A DNA stretch of 52,644 nucleotides from Geoalkalibacter sp. (GTDB taxonomy: Bacteria > Desulfobacterota > Desulfuromonadia > Desulfuromonadales > Geoalkalibacteraceae), in assembly GCF_030604225.1 (NCBI RefSeq), contig NZ_JAUVWH010000004.1:1-52644 (forward strand), read 5' to 3'. Below, piece after piece: positions 30,498-39,619 of the stretch (its first letter is position 1; each line of letters starts with the position of its first letter). Below the pieces are notes generated by a model. It was not told the origin of the DNA, did not search any database, and saw only the letters and a list, made by a program, of their open reading frames with translations. The position numbers and the translations under genes were made by a program.

Positions 30498-31700
30498 ATG
30501 CATCTGCGCGATAAAACCATCGTTATCGGAGTTTGCGGCGGCATTGCCGCCTACAAGGCGGCGGAGCTGGTGCGTCTCTACGTCAAGGCCGGCGCCGAGG
30601 TGCATGTGATCCTGACCCGCAGCGCCCAGGAATTCATCACGCCCCTGACGTTTCAAACCCTGACCGGCAACCCGGTGCACACCGAGATGTTCAATCTGGT
30701 GCAGGAACGCGAGATCGGCCACATTTCCCTGGCCGACCGGGCCGATGTGTTCGTCGTCGCGCCGGCCACGGCCAATCTGATCGGCAAGGTGGCGGCGGGG
30801 CTGGCCGACGATCTGCTCAGCACCTCCCTCATGGCGACCAAGGCGCCGGTGCTGTTCGCCCCGGCGATGAACGTCAACATGTGGGACAACCCCATCTATC
30901 AGCAGAACCAGGCGCGGCTCAGGATGCTGGGTTATCGCTTTGTCGATCCGGTGACGGGTTTTCTCGCCTGTGGTTGGGAAGGTAAGGGCAAGTTGGCTGA
31001 CCCGGCGGAGATTTTCGAGGAAACCCTGGCGCTGCTGACGCCTCAGGACTTTGCCGACGAGACGGTGCTGGTGACCGCCGGGCCGACGCGCGAGGAGATC
31101 GATCCGGTGCGCTTCATCAGCAATTATTCCTCGGGAAAAATGGGCTACGCCCTGGCCCGGGCCGCGCGCCTGCGCGGTGCCCGCGTGATTTTGGTGAGCG
31201 GCCCCAGCGCCTTGGCGGTCCCGTGGGGCGTGGAGCGTCTGGCGGTGGTGAGTGCCGAGGAGATGCGCGAGGCGGTGCTGTCGCGCTGGGAGGAAGCGAC
31301 GGTGGTGATCAAGGCCGCGGCCGTGGCCGATTATCGGCCGGCCGTGCGCGCCGCCGGCAAGGTCAAGAAGGAAGGGCGGGAGAGCCTCAGTCTTGCCCTG
31401 GAGAAAAATCCCGACATCCTCGCGGAACTCGGCCGGCGCAAGGGCCATCGTTTTCTGGTGGGCTTTGCCGCGGAAACCAGCGACCTGCTGGAGAATGCCC
31501 GCAAGAAGCTTCGCGCCAAGAATCTCGACCTGATGGTGGCCAACGACGTGACCCAGGAACGCGCGGGGTTTGACGTGGACACCAACATCGTGCGGCTGCT
31601 CGGGCCGGACGAAGCCGAGGAAGCCCTGCCCGAGATGAGCAAGGACGAGGTGGCCGGCCATATTCTTGATCGCATCCGCGCCCTGCGCCGCAAGGCCTGA
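30498..31700 (+). CDS. coaBC: Bifunctional phosphopantothenoylcysteine decarboxylase / synthetase CoaBC
   Basis: A 400-residue two-domain enzyme for coenzyme A synthesis. The CoaC flavoprotein half (1-185) has GVCGGIAAYKAAELVR, catalytic His75 (REIGHISLAD), PAMNVNMW and the flexible-flap Cys in LACGWEGKG. The CoaB half begins at about 188 with TAGPTREEIDPVRFISNYSSGKMG and includes AAVADYRP, with Lys residues following. ATG 30498 with GGGAA is chosen; 30486 is an alternative that adds four residues. It faces the phospholipase-like gene with only 3 bases between stops. Confidence 0.95.
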   Translation: MHLRDKTIVIGVCGGIAAYKAAELVRLYVKAGAEVHVILTRSAQEFITPLTFQTLTGNPVHTEMFNLVQEREIGHISLADRADVFVVAPATANLIGKVAAGLADDLLSTSLMATKAPVLFAPAMNVNMWDNPIYQQNQARLRMLGYRFVDPVTGFLACGWEGKGKLADPAEIFEETLALLTPQDFADETVLVTAGPTREEIDPVRFISNYSSGKMGYALARAARLRGARVILVSGPSALAVPWGVERLAVVSAEEMREAVLSRWEEATVVIKAAAVADYRPAVRAAGKVKKEGRESLSLALEKNPDILAELGRRKGHRFLVGFAAETSDLLENARKKLRAKNLDLMVANDVTQERAGFDVDTNIVRLLGPDEAEEALPEMSKDEVAGHILDRIRALRRKA

Positions 31701-31703
31701 TTT

Positions 31704-32618
31704 TCAGGCGTTGGATAGTAGGTCGAGGACTTCCCTCGGCCGAGTGATGCCTTCGCGAAAGCGCAGCCTAAGACCGTTGACGATGGCCTCGGCCTCGGCG
31801 TCGCTGATCTTGCCTTCCAGCCAGAGCAGGTGCAGGTTCTTGCGGATCATGCGGGCGGCGGAAATGGCCCGCTCCCCGGTGGGATCGGCTTTCCAGTAGG
31901 GGCTTTCATCCATATGCATGAGCACGCTTTCCGCCGCGTCGCAGGCCAGGTCGAAATATTCCCGGCGGCTGGTTTCGGGAAGCTCGAAGCGCGAGGTGGA
32001 GGACAGGGAGCGCAGCACCTTCTGCCACTGCTGCAGGCGATTGAGCAGCAGCAGCGAGTTGAAGATGCGCTTGTTGGTGTTGAAGGAAAAAATGGTGTCG
32101 GCCAGCACGCCGCGCATCATGGTGTCGTTTTCCCGGAAATCCAGGCGTGCGAGGCCGCGGGCGATACCCCAGACCTCGCGCGGCACGTCCGCTTCGAAGC
32201 GCAGCTCCCAGTAGGCATGGTTGAGCATCACGGTGTTGAAGCTGCGCACCATCTTGAAGGGCACGAAATAGGAATGGGCGATGGTGTCCGCCGCCAGGTG
32301 GGTGATGTAGCCGTAGGCGCAGGCCTTTTGCCGGTCGGTCACCGAGGCCGCAAGAATCTTGCGCCCCAACCGCCAGGAATGGCAGTGGTTGAGGTAGTGG
32401 GTGAACTTCTTGCCGATGGTGATGTCGGCACTGATGCATCCGTAGAGAAAATCCTGCGGATGCGCAACCAGCAAGGTCTGCAGTGCCGCCGGCAGAAGAT
32501 GAAGTTTGTCGAGGATATGGCTGCCGAGTTGCAGGTGGATGCCGATGCCCCAGGCGAAGGCCTCGGCCGGCCACAGCAGGAGGCTCAGGGTGGCAGCCAG
32601 AACTATCATGAAAGCCAT
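31704..32618 (-). CDS. Secreted zinc-dependent phospholipase C-like protein
   Basis: A 304-residue exported protein of the Zn_dep_PLPC family (PF00882-like). The signal peptide ends in PAEAFA, and the predicted mature protein begins with Trp (WGIGIHLQLGSH). In bacterial phospholipase C the N-terminal Trp and nearby His bind the active-site zinc. Further candidate ligands are in LNHCHSWRLG and ITHLAADTIAHSYF (HxxxDxxxH) and LNHAYWELRFEAD. The substrate is unknown. A frame open to 33449 exists but would run through the uracil-DNA glycosylase gene and lacks the signal peptide, so ATG 32618 (AAGGTG upstream) is right. Confidence 0.8.
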   Translation of the reverse strand: MAFMIVLAATLSLLLWPAEAFAWGIGIHLQLGSHILDKLHLLPAALQTLLVAHPQDFLYGCISADITIGKKFTHYLNHCHSWRLGRKILAASVTDRQKACAYGYITHLAADTIAHSYFVPFKMVRSFNTVMLNHAYWELRFEADVPREVWGIARGLARLDFRENDTMMRGVLADTIFSFNTNKRIFNSLLLLNRLQQWQKVLRSLSSTSRFELPETSRREYFDLACDAAESVLMHMDESPYWKADPTGERAISAARMIRKNLHLLWLEGKISDAEAEAIVNGLRLRFREGITRPREVLDLLSNA

Positions 32619-32647
32619 CAGGCACCTTATCTTTTTCTTTACCAGAA

Positions 32648-32676
32648 AGGATAGAATACCCCTGGTGTCCTGTAAA
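32648..32676 (-). promoter_or_regulatory. Promoter of the phospholipase-like gene
   Basis: Minus strand: TTTACA (32676-32671, 5 of 6), 17 bases, TATCCT (32653-32648). A plus-strand TAGAAT at 32652-32657 overlaps it and may serve the divergent glycosylase gene. Confidence 0.5.
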
Positions 32677-32696
32677 GCGAGCAATCGTCGAAGCCG

Positions 32697-33425
32697 ATGA
32701 AAAAGGATCTCCTGGAAATTAGCCGTCAGGCACGTGCTTTGCTGCAAGATTTGCGCCTGCTCGGCGTTGGGGACCTGGTCATGTCCTCGCCCCGCGCGGT
32801 TCCGCCGGACCTGCCGGTGTGCCCCTTGCATGTCACCGGTGTCGAGCGCGGCGGTCGGGTCCTGTGTCGTCAGGAAACCCTCGAGGAAATCCGTGCCGAA
32901 CTCGAAGACTGTCGCCGCTGTCCCCTCTGCGAGGGGCGCCGGAACATCGTTTTCGGGGTCGGCAACCCCCAGGCGCGCCTCGTGTTCGTCGGCGAGGCCC
33001 CAGGTCGCGAGGAGGACGAACGGGGAGAGCCCTTCGTCGGCGAGGCCGGACGGCTTCTCGATCGCATCCTCTTCGCCATGGGGTTGCGCCGCGACCAGGT
33101 TTATATCTGCAATGTGGAAAAATGCCGTCCGCCGCAGAACCGCGATCCGCGTCCCGAGGAAATCGCCGCCTGCGAGCCCTATCTCCAGCGCCAGCTTGCC
33201 GCCATCAATCCGCGCATCATTGTTGCCCTGGGACGCATCGCCGTACAGAGTCTGCTGCGCGAGCAGAGCCCCATCAGTCGCCTGCGCGGCCGCTGGCATA
33301 CCTATCAAGGCATCCCCCTCATGCCGACCTACCATCCGGCCTACCTGCTGCGCAACCCGGCGGGCAAGCGCGAGGTCTGGGAGGACATGAAGCAGGTTCT
33401 CAAGCGCCTGCGGGAAGAAAGCTAG
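32697..33425 (+). CDS. Family 4 uracil-DNA glycosylase
   Basis: A 242-residue uracil-DNA glycosylase with a [4Fe-4S] cluster. Cluster cysteines are probably 72, 75, 143 and 159 (DCRRC; ICNVEKC). Motif A is [17 protein letters not shown] (99-115) and motif B is [11 protein letters not shown] near the end. The N-terminal 70 residues are a helical extension of low conservation. It removes uracil from DNA as the first step of base-excision repair. It overlaps nothing; the ABC gene follows after 9 bases. Confidence 0.9.
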   Translation: MKKDLLEISRQARALLQDLRLLGVGDLVMSSPRAVPPDLPVCPLHVTGVERGGRVLCRQETLEEIRAELEDCRRCPLCEGRRNIVFGVGNPQARLVFVGEAPGREEDERGEPFVGEAGRLLDRILFAMGLRRDQVYICNVEKCRPPQNRDPRPEEIAACEPYLQRQLAAINPRIIVALGRIAVQSLLREQSPISRLRGRWHTYQGIPLMPTYHPAYLLRNPAGKREVWEDMKQVLKRLREES

Positions 33426-33434
33426 GGCGCTGAC

Positions 33435-34184
33435 ATGCTTGAATTTCAAGACATCCGCAAAACGCGCCGCCGCGATGGCAAGTCCTTGGGCATTCTGGAT
33501 GGTCTGACCCTCAGGCCGGCGCCCAACCGGATTACCGCCGTGGTCGGTCCCTCGGGGTGCGGCAAGACCACCCTCATCCGCCTGGCCAACCGTCTGGAGG
33601 AGCCCGATGCAGGCCGCATCCTACTCGGCGGCCGGGATGTTCGCGCCTTCGAGCCTCAGGAACTGCGCCGGCGCGTCGGGTTGGTCGGACAGCTGCCCTT
33701 CATGTTCCCCGGCACGGTGCTCGACAATCTGGGCAAATCCTTCGTGCTGCGCCGCGTGTCGCCGCCGTCCGCCGAATCGGAGCTGATCCGCGAACTTCTC
33801 GACATCTGCCAGCTACCCAACGATCTGTTGACCCAGGACGCACGGCGGCTCTCGCCCGGCCAGCAGCAGCGCGTCAGTCTGGCTCGTACTTTGGCCGCCG
33901 CGCCGGAGGTGCTGCTGCTCGACGAACCGACCAGCGCCCTGGATCGGCCCACCGCCGACCGCCTGACGGCCACCCTGCGCGAGGTTGCCCGGCAGCGGGG
34001 CCTGACGGTGCTCATGGTGACCCACGATTTGCGTTTGGCCGAACGCTGCGCCGAACGCCTCGCCTATCTCAACGAGGGGCGGGTGCTTGAGGAAGGGGAG
34101 ACCAGCGACGTGCTGCGCAATCCACGCCACGAGAGTCTGCGTCATTTTCTGCGGGAACCCGCGGATGGAGAAAACCATCCATGA
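33435..34184 (+). CDS. fetA: ABC transporter ATP-binding protein, FetA-like
   Basis: A 249-residue ATPase: Walker A GPSGCGKTT (38-46), a Q-loop in VGQLPFMFPGTV, signature LSPGQQQRVSLAR, Walker B with DEPTSALD and a switch His in THDLRLAE. It is co-translated (ATGA overlap) with a UPF0014/FetB-type permease, which identifies the FetAB-like iron exporter family (E. coli YbbL-YbbM). Such pairs export iron under peroxide stress in E. coli. A role in iron balance fits an iron-using anaerobe, but the ion is not visible in the sequence. Confidence 0.82.
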   Translation: MLEFQDIRKTRRRDGKSLGILDGLTLRPAPNRITAVVGPSGCGKTTLIRLANRLEEPDAGRILLGGRDVRAFEPQELRRRVGLVGQLPFMFPGTVLDNLGKSFVLRRVSPPSAESELIRELLDICQLPNDLLTQDARRLSPGQQQRVSLARTLAAAPEVLLLDEPTSALDRPTADRLTATLREVARQRGLTVLMVTHDLRLAERCAERLAYLNEGRVLEEGETSDVLRNPRHESLRHFLREPADGENHP

Positions 34185-34969
34185 GCGATGCCGCGATTCT
34201 TGACCTCGGCCTGTTTGATCTGTTGCTTGCCTACGGGCTCTTTTTGCTGGTGGTGGGGTTGGCGCGTCTGCGCGACGTGGGCCAGGAGCGCGATCTGATC
34301 TGGGCTTCGCTGCGCATGGTCGGGCAGCTTCTCCTGGTGGGCTATCTCCTGCACTGGATTTTTGCCTGGAACCGCCCCCTGCCGGTGCTGGTGCTGCTGG
34401 CCCTGATGTTTGGCTTTGCCGTGCAGGTCATCGGCCAGCGGGTCAGTCGCAAGATGCCTGGCTTCTATCGGGTGCTGACCCTGGCGCTGATGTTGGGCTG
34501 CGGGCTGGTGACCTTTTTGTTCTGCGTGGTCATCGTCGGCCCCACGCCCTGGTACGACCCGCGCTATCTCATTCCCTTGACGGGGATGATCATCGGCAAT
34601 TCCATGAACGGGGCCACACTTGCCGCCGAACGCCTCAGCGCGGAGATGAGCGAGCGCCGCCAGGAAATCGAAACCGCCCTGTGTCTGGGGGCCAGCGCCA
34701 CCCAGGCCAGCCGCGAAGCCTTGCGCGGCGCCTTTCGCGCGGCGCTGATCCCGGCGACCAACTCCATGGCGGCGATGGGCATCGTATTTCTCCCCGGCAT
34801 GATGACCGGCCAGATTCTTTCCGGTACCGAACCGATGATCGCGGTGCGCTACCAGATCGGCATCATGTTCGCCATCACCGGGGCGGTGGGCATCACCAGT
34901 TTTCTCATCGTCGCCCAAGGAGTGCGCCGTTATTTCACGCCGGCCCATCAATTGCGCGATATCGATTGA
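34181..34969 (+). CDS. fetB: UPF0014-family membrane permease, FetB-like
   Basis: A 262-residue inner-membrane protein with about seven helices. Conserved family blocks are GLARLRDVGQERDLIWASLRM, VQVIGQRVSRKM, IPLTGMIIGNSMNGATLAAERL, FRAALIPATNSMAAMGIVFLPGMMTGQIL and RYQIGIMFAITGAVGITSF. This is the membrane partner of the ATPase encoded by the overlapping upstream gene. Followed by a perfect terminator stem that is shared with the convergent DUF3135 gene. Confidence 0.88.
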   Translation: MSDAAILDLGLFDLLLAYGLFLLVVGLARLRDVGQERDLIWASLRMVGQLLLVGYLLHWIFAWNRPLPVLVLLALMFGFAVQVIGQRVSRKMPGFYRVLTLALMLGCGLVTFLFCVVIVGPTPWYDPRYLIPLTGMIIGNSMNGATLAAERLSAEMSERRQEIETALCLGASATQASREALRGAFRAALIPATNSMAAMGIVFLPGMMTGQILSGTEPMIAVRYQIGIMFAITGAVGITSFLIVAQGVRRYFTPAHQLRDID

Positions 34970-34986
34970 AATTGTTCGTTGACCAG

Positions 34987-35024
34987 ACGACAAAAGCCGC
35001 CCCGAAAGGAGCGGCTTTTGTCGT
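34987..35024. terminator. Bidirectional terminator between fetB and DUF3135 gene
   Basis: A perfect 14-base stem ACGACAAAAGCCGC / GCGGCTTTTGTCGT with loop CCCGAAAGGA. The A-run on one side and T-run on the other allow use on both strands. Confidence 0.85.
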
Positions 35025-35039
35025 TCTATCCTCTATCGT

Positions 35040-35411
35040 TCAATGCGGCAGATTCGGAGTATGATCGTCGTCCCGGCGCCGCAGGGGAATAATTTTCGCG
35101 CTTTGCCGAGCCTCGCGCCGCTCTTGCATGATTTTTTCCGGATCGTTGATGGTCTCCTGAAATTGCGCGAATTGCTGCCAGAAAATTTCAACCATCTTGT
35201 TCATGCGCATGATCGGATCCGTGTATTTGCGCAATTGGCAGTCGATGGTGAACTGCAAGCCGTAAGCCCGCTGTCGACATTCCTCGGGGAAGCTTTCAAT
35301 AGTTTGGTCAATTAAACGTTTCCGCTGTTCTTCGAATTTCTCCGGATCTTGTTGATAAAGGGAACTCAGTCCTTCAAAAAATTGATCCGACGCGCGTTTG
35401 TCAGAAGTCAT
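35040..35411 (-). CDS. DUF3135-like small protein
   Basis: A 123-residue cytoplasmic protein with charged helical sequence. The segments FEEQRKRLIDQTIESFPEE and GLQFTIDCQLRKYTDPIMRM resemble DUF3135 (GLQ-x-x-IDxxR). No catalytic residues are seen. AATGAGGGGGCGC provides the ribosome binding site. It is transcribed leftward from an AT-rich spacer and ends at the shared terminator. Confidence 0.7.
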   Translation of the reverse strand: MTSDKRASDQFFEGLSSLYQQDPEKFEEQRKRLIDQTIESFPEECRQRAYGLQFTIDCQLRKYTDPIMRMNKMVEIFWQQFAQFQETINDPEKIMQERREARQSAKIIPLRRRDDDHTPNLPH

Positions 35412-35588
35412 AAGCGCCCCCTCATTATTTATGGATCACATTTTTTCTTTTTATCTTTTCTTATACTATTACTTCATAAGTGGTTGTATTGCAAATGGAA
35501 ATTTTATTGATAGGGAGGCGGGGGTTGAGTCAGGGCGGGAATTATATTTTTCTGTAATGAAAGAAAATACAATGTCGAATTGCGAACT
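35412..35588. other. AT-rich spacer
   Basis: This 177-base stretch between two leftward genes is clearly poorer in G and C than the rest of the window, with long runs of A and T (for example around 35430-35480 and 35540-35575). It holds the DUF3135 promoter. I see no gene in it. Confidence 0.7.
35466..35494 (-). promoter_or_regulatory. Promoter of the DUF3135 gene
   Basis: Minus strand: TTGCAA (35494-35489), 17 bases, TAATAG (35471-35466), with a second possible -10 TATAAG at 35465-35460. Confidence 0.45.
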
Positions 35589-36977
35589 TCAGCTGTCCAT
35601 GCCCAGGCGCTTGATCTTTTCAACCAGGGTCGTGCGGTTGATGCCGAGCAATGCCGCGGCGCGGGCTTTCACGCCCTGGCCGAGTTCGAGGGCCTCGCGG
35701 ATCATGATGCGCTCGATGTCGCCGATGATCTGGTTGAGGTCCACGCCCGCCTCGGTCACCTTGGGGGCCGGAGTCGCGTGGTTGGCTTCAGTGAATTCCT
35801 GTCCGGAAATGGAGGCGGGCAGGTCGCGCAACCCGATGACTTCGCCGTCGGTCAAGGCCACGGTGCGTTCCATGAGGTTTTCCAGTTCGCGGACGTTGCC
35901 CGGCCAGGAATAGGCTTCAAGGGCGGCCATGGCTTCCGGGGAGATGGACATGAGCGGCCGGTTCATTTCGCGGCAAAATTTCTGCAGGAAGCTGCGGGCG
36001 AGCAGGGCGATGTCCTCGCGACGCTCACGCAGCGGCGGCAGGACGATGGGGATGACGTTGAGGCGATAGTAGAGATCCTCGCGAAACTGGCCCTGTTTGA
36101 CCTCCTGCTCGAGATTGGCGTTGGTCGCGGAAATGACGCGCACATCAAGCTTGATGCCGCGCGTCGAGCCGACCCGCTCTACTTCCTGCTCCTGAAGCAC
36201 GCGCAGCAGTTTCATCTGCAGATGCATGGGCATGGTGCCGATTTCATCGAGAAAGATGGTGCCGCCGTTGGCCGCCTCGAAGCGTCCGGCCTTGTCGGCC
36301 ACCGCCCCGGTGAAGGAACCGCGCACGTGGCCGAACAGTTCGCTCTCGAGCAATTCGGCGGGGATCGCGCCGCAGTTGATGGCGATGAAGGGTTTTTCCT
36401 TGCGTGGGCTGTTATAGTGAATGGCCTTGGCGACCAATTCCTTGCCAGTGCCCGATTCGCCGAGAATCAGGATGGTGGAGTCGGTGTTGACGATGCGTTC
36501 CATGCGCGAAAACACCTGCTGCATGGCCAGGCTGTTGCCGATGATGTTGTCGAACTTGTATTTGCCGCGCAACTGCTGGCGTAGGTAGAGATTCTCGGCG
36601 ACCAGACGGCTTTTCTCCACCGCCTTGGCGACGATGACCTTGAGCTTTTCAAAGTTGAAGGGCTTGGTGATGTAGTCGAAGGCCCCTTCCTTCATGGCTT
36701 CCACGGCGGTTTCCGCCGAGGCGTTGCCGGTGATGAGAATGACGCTGGTGTACGGCGATTCCTCCTTGACCCGCTTGAGGATGTCGATGCCGCTTACGCC
36801 GGGCAGAAAGAGATCGGAAATAATGATCTCGAAAGGTGTTTTCTGCATGATCTCCAGGGCTTCCTCGCCGCTGGCGGCGGACTGCACCTGATAGCCCGAA
36901 TGGGACAGCAGCAGGCTCAGGGCCTGACGGTTGTGCCCTTCATCATCGATGACGAGGATCTGGGTGGTCAGTTTCAT
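35589..36977 (-). CDS. Sigma-54-dependent response regulator (NtrC family)
   Basis: A 462-residue transcription activator: receiver domain (1-120: Asp11/Asp12, Asp55), AAA+ sigma-54 interaction domain (Walker A GESGTGKE at 173-180) and a C-terminal Fis-type helix-turn-helix (about 420-462, [19 protein letters not shown]). The loop that touches sigma-54 reads GSFTGA (220-225) instead of the usual GAFTGA, a substitution also known from other NtrC-type proteins. ATG 36977 starts the receiver exactly; a longer frame to 37115 has no family support. Divergent from the NfeD-SPFH pair; no kinase is adjacent. Confidence 0.93.
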   Translation of the reverse strand: MKLTTQILVIDDEGHNRQALSLLLSHSGYQVQSAASGEEALEIMQKTPFEIIISDLFLPGVSGIDILKRVKEESPYTSVILITGNASAETAVEAMKEGAFDYITKPFNFEKLKVIVAKAVEKSRLVAENLYLRQQLRGKYKFDNIIGNSLAMQQVFSRMERIVNTDSTILILGESGTGKELVAKAIHYNSPRKEKPFIAINCGAIPAELLESELFGHVRGSFTGAVADKAGRFEAANGGTIFLDEIGTMPMHLQMKLLRVLQEQEVERVGSTRGIKLDVRVISATNANLEQEVKQGQFREDLYYRLNVIPIVLPPLRERREDIALLARSFLQKFCREMNRPLMSISPEAMAALEAYSWPGNVRELENLMERTVALTDGEVIGLRDLPASISGQEFTEANHATPAPKVTEAGVDLNQIIGDIERIMIREALELGQGVKARAAALLGINRTTLVEKIKRLGMDS

Positions 36978-37108
36978 GCGGCGGGGCTCCAGGTGTAACC
37001 GAGCGTCATTTGTTTGACGGGTCAAGGTAGCATGGGGACCGCGCTTAACGCAAGAGCGTTGCCGGGCGCCCGCGGGAGAATTATTCGTCGCGCCGCGGGC
37101 AAGGGCAA

Positions 37109-37136
37109 TTGACAAGGCGGGGGCTTCGGCTACTCT
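37109..37136 (+). promoter_or_regulatory. Possible promoter of nfeD giving a leaderless message
   Basis: TTGACA (37109-37114), 16 bases, TACTCT (37131-37136). Expected start of transcription is at about 37143, the A of the NfeD start codon, and no ribosome binding site exists upstream of it. Confidence 0.4.
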
Positions 37137-37142
37137 TTCCTT

Positions 37143-38495
37143 ATGAAACGATTTCAGCGGGTTATCTCATTTCTTCTGGTGGCTATGCTCCTGGCGGGGC
37201 TGGGTGTGACATTCACCCCGGTCAGTGAGGCGTCGCAATCGGCGGCGGCACGGATCAACATCGTGCGCATCGCCGATGTCATCAATCCCGTGGTCGCGCG
37301 TTTCATCATCGACGAGATCGATCGCACCAATCGCGAGGGCATGCGTGCTTTTCTCCTTGAAATCGACACGCCGGGCGGGCTTGACACCTCCATGCGTGAA
37401 ATCATCCAGGGGATTCTCAACTCGCCGGCACCGGTCATCGTCTATGTCTCGCCCAAGGGCGCGCGGGCGGCTTCCGCCGGCGCCCTGATCACCCTGGCCG
37501 CTGATTTTGCCGCCATGGCGCCGGGTACCAATATCGGCGCATCGACCCCGGTTGCCCTGGGAGGCGGGGGCGGCGAGCAGGATCAGGCGATGATGGAAAA
37601 GGTGTTGCAGGATGCCGTGGCCTATGCGCGCAGTCTCGCCGAGCAGCGTGGACGCAACCAGGAATGGGCCGAACGCATCGTGCGCGAGGGACTTTCCTCT
37701 CAGGCCAGCGAAGCGCTGGAATTGCAGGTGATCGACCTGATCGCCGAGGATGAGGCGGATCTTCTGGTTCAGCTTGACGGGCGTCGTTACCTGCGGGCCG
37801 GTCAGGCCCTGGTTCTGGAAACTCGGGGTGCCGAGTTGGTGCGGGCCGAGATGAACTGGCGCCAGCGCATCCTGACTGCCATCAGCAATCCCAACGTCGC
37901 CTATCTGCTGCTGATGCTGGGTTTTCTCGGCATCTTTTTCGAGCTGTCCAATCCCGGCGCCATCGTGCCCGGCGCCATCGGCGCCATCGCCTTGCTGCTT
38001 GCCTTTTTCGGGTTGCAGACCCTGCCGGTGAATTACGTCGGGGTACTGCTGTTGCTGCTCGCCATCGTCTTGTTCATGCTGGAAATCTATGTGTCGTCCT
38101 ACGGCATGCTGACCGTCGGCGGCATTTTGTCCCTGGCCCTCGGGTCGCTCATGCTCATCGACACGGCCGACCCCACGCTGCAGATTTCGCGCGCGGTGAT
38201 TTTTGCCACGGTTTTGGTTTGTGCCGGATTTTTCATCATAGTCATCTATTTCGTGACCCGCACGCAGCGCCGTCCCGCCTACTCCGGGGCCGAAGGCCTG
38301 GTGGGCGAGCGCGGCACGGCGCAGTCGGCCATCGCGCCCGAAGGGCGGGTATTCGTTCACGGCGAACTTTGGACGGCCCGCTCCGCAGAGCCCATTGATG
38401 CGGGCGAGGTGGTGGAGGTGATCGCCATGATCCCGGGCATGAAACTCGAGGTGCGTCGGGTTGATAGATCCCAGGACGCGCAGGCAAGGTCCTGA
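37143..38495 (+). CDS. NfeD-family membrane serine protease (long form)
   Basis: A 450-residue protein: signal-like N-terminal helix (8-25), a ClpP-type protease domain (35-230) with nucleophile Ser111 in [10 protein letters not shown] and probable base Lys153, four or five membrane helices (about 245-375), and a C-terminal OB-fold NfeD domain (about 385-445, [21 protein letters not shown]). Archaeal 1510-N homologues cleave stomatin C termini with a Ser-Lys dyad. The stomatin-like gene follows after 37 bases, the well-known partner. No ribosome binding site, see promoter entry. Confidence 0.92.
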   Translation: MKRFQRVISFLLVAMLLAGLGVTFTPVSEASQSAAARINIVRIADVINPVVARFIIDEIDRTNREGMRAFLLEIDTPGGLDTSMREIIQGILNSPAPVIVYVSPKGARAASAGALITLAADFAAMAPGTNIGASTPVALGGGGGEQDQAMMEKVLQDAVAYARSLAEQRGRNQEWAERIVREGLSSQASEALELQVIDLIAEDEADLLVQLDGRRYLRAGQALVLETRGAELVRAEMNWRQRILTAISNPNVAYLLLMLGFLGIFFELSNPGAIVPGAIGAIALLLAFFGLQTLPVNYVGVLLLLLAIVLFMLEIYVSSYGMLTVGGILSLALGSLMLIDTADPTLQISRAVIFATVLVCAGFFIIVIYFVTRTQRRPAYSGAEGLVGERGTAQSAIAPEGRVFVHGELWTARSAEPIDAGEVVEVIAMIPGMKLEVRRVDRSQDAQARS

Positions 38496-38532
38496 TATTT
38501 GCCGATACACTCGGAATCAAAGGAGGTTTTTC

Positions 38533-39303
38533 ATGGAACTGCCCATCAATATTTTCTGGCTGGTGCTTCTTGCCCTGCTGGTGGCCATCGTGGCCAGCGC
38601 CGTGCGCATGCTCTACGAATACGAGCGCGGCGTGGTGTTTCGTCTGGGCCGCTTTTCCAGCGTCAAGGGACCGGGGCTGAGGTTCATCATTCCGGGCGTG
38701 GATCGCCTGGTGAAGGTCAGCTTGCGAACCGTGGCCATGGACGTGCCGCCCCAGGACGTGATTACCAAGGACAACGTGTCAGTCAAGGTCAATGCCGTCA
38801 TTTACTTTCGCGTCGTAGGCCCGGAAAAGGCCTTGATCGAAGTGGAAAACTACCTCTACGCCACCAGTCAGCTGGCCCAGACCTCCCTGCGGAGCGTGCT
38901 CGGCCAATCCGAACTAGACGATCTGCTGGCGCATCGTGATCAGATCAATCAGCATTTGCAGGAACTTCTCGACCGTCAGACCGATCCCTGGGGGGTGAAG
39001 ATTTCCAACGTGGAAATCAAGCATGTCGACCTGCCCTCCGAGATGCAGCGCGCCATGGCCCGCCAAGCCGAAGCCGAGCGCGAGCGGCGCTCCAAGGTCA
39101 TTCATGCCGAGGGCGAATTCCAGGCCTCGCAGCGATTGGCCGACGCAGCAAAAATCATTACGGGTGAGCAAGGCGCATTGCAGCTGCGTTTTCTCCAAAC
39201 CCTGACCGAGGTGGCCACCGAGAAAAACTCGACCATCATTTTTCCGGTCCCGATTGACCTGCTTCGCCCGTTTCTTGAGCGGGAAGACCAAAAAGGCAAG
39301 TGA
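38533..39303 (+). CDS. SPFH/stomatin-family membrane protein (slipin)
   Basis: A 256-residue protein with an N-terminal membrane helix (about 5-25), an SPFH domain ([54 protein letters not shown]) and a charged coiled coil (about 185-215). Length fits slipins. It oligomerises in the inner membrane and is the likely substrate or partner of the NfeD protease. Perfect AAAGGAGG site at the ATG. Ended by a terminator at 39324-39352. Confidence 0.95.
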   Translation: MELPINIFWLVLLALLVAIVASAVRMLYEYERGVVFRLGRFSSVKGPGLRFIIPGVDRLVKVSLRTVAMDVPPQDVITKDNVSVKVNAVIYFRVVGPEKALIEVENYLYATSQLAQTSLRSVLGQSELDDLLAHRDQINQHLQELLDRQTDPWGVKISNVEIKHVDLPSEMQRAMARQAEAERERRSKVIHAEGEFQASQRLADAAKIITGEQGALQLRFLQTLTEVATEKNSTIIFPVPIDLLRPFLEREDQKGK

Positions 39304-39323
39304 TTCAACCCTTGCTTCACAGG

Positions 39324-39352
39324 AGGCGGACCCTGAAGGGGCCGCCTTTTTT
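39324..39352 (+). terminator. Terminator after the SPFH gene
   Basis: AGGCGG-CCC / GGG-CCGCCT stem with unpaired A and G and a TGAA loop, followed by six T residues. Confidence 0.7.
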
Positions 39353-39619
39353 GGATTTTGACTTTCACCTATGTGGGAATTGCTGCGATGACAAGGATTT
39401 TTTTTGTCGTGTAATTTCCAGAAGTTGCGCGTTAGAACAATATTCTACCTTGACAGCCCATGGGCGCTTTGCTTATATGGGCCTCGCCTTTGAGGTCGGC
39501 TAAGCTTTTAAATTTACTAAAAAATTTCAGTAAAGCTAAAGCGGGAACCTGTTTTTTTTATCGGGATTGTCGTTCACGTTGCGCCGGCGCACCTGGGGAT
39601 GCCGGCCGGAGGAGGTTTC
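39353..39619. other. Spacer and leader upstream of pyc
   Basis: Together with the preceding terminator this forms a gene-free stretch of over 300 bases. It holds a promoter at 39450-39478, an AT-rich inverted repeat TTTACT / AGTAAA (39513-39518 and 39529-39534) in the leader, and no credible gene. Confidence 0.6.
39450..39478 (+). promoter_or_regulatory. Promoter of pyc
   Basis: TTGACA (39450-39455), 17 bases, TTATAT (39473-39478). The leader to ATG 39620 is about 135 bases. Confidence 0.6.

Noticed and set aside
28676-30544. A 622-codon minus-strand frame opposite the HD and MBL genes
   Set aside because: Shadow of conserved enzymes on the plus strand.
32619-33449. N-terminal extension of the phospholipase-like gene
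   Set aside because: It would run through the whole uracil-DNA glycosylase gene, and a signal peptide starts exactly at 32618.
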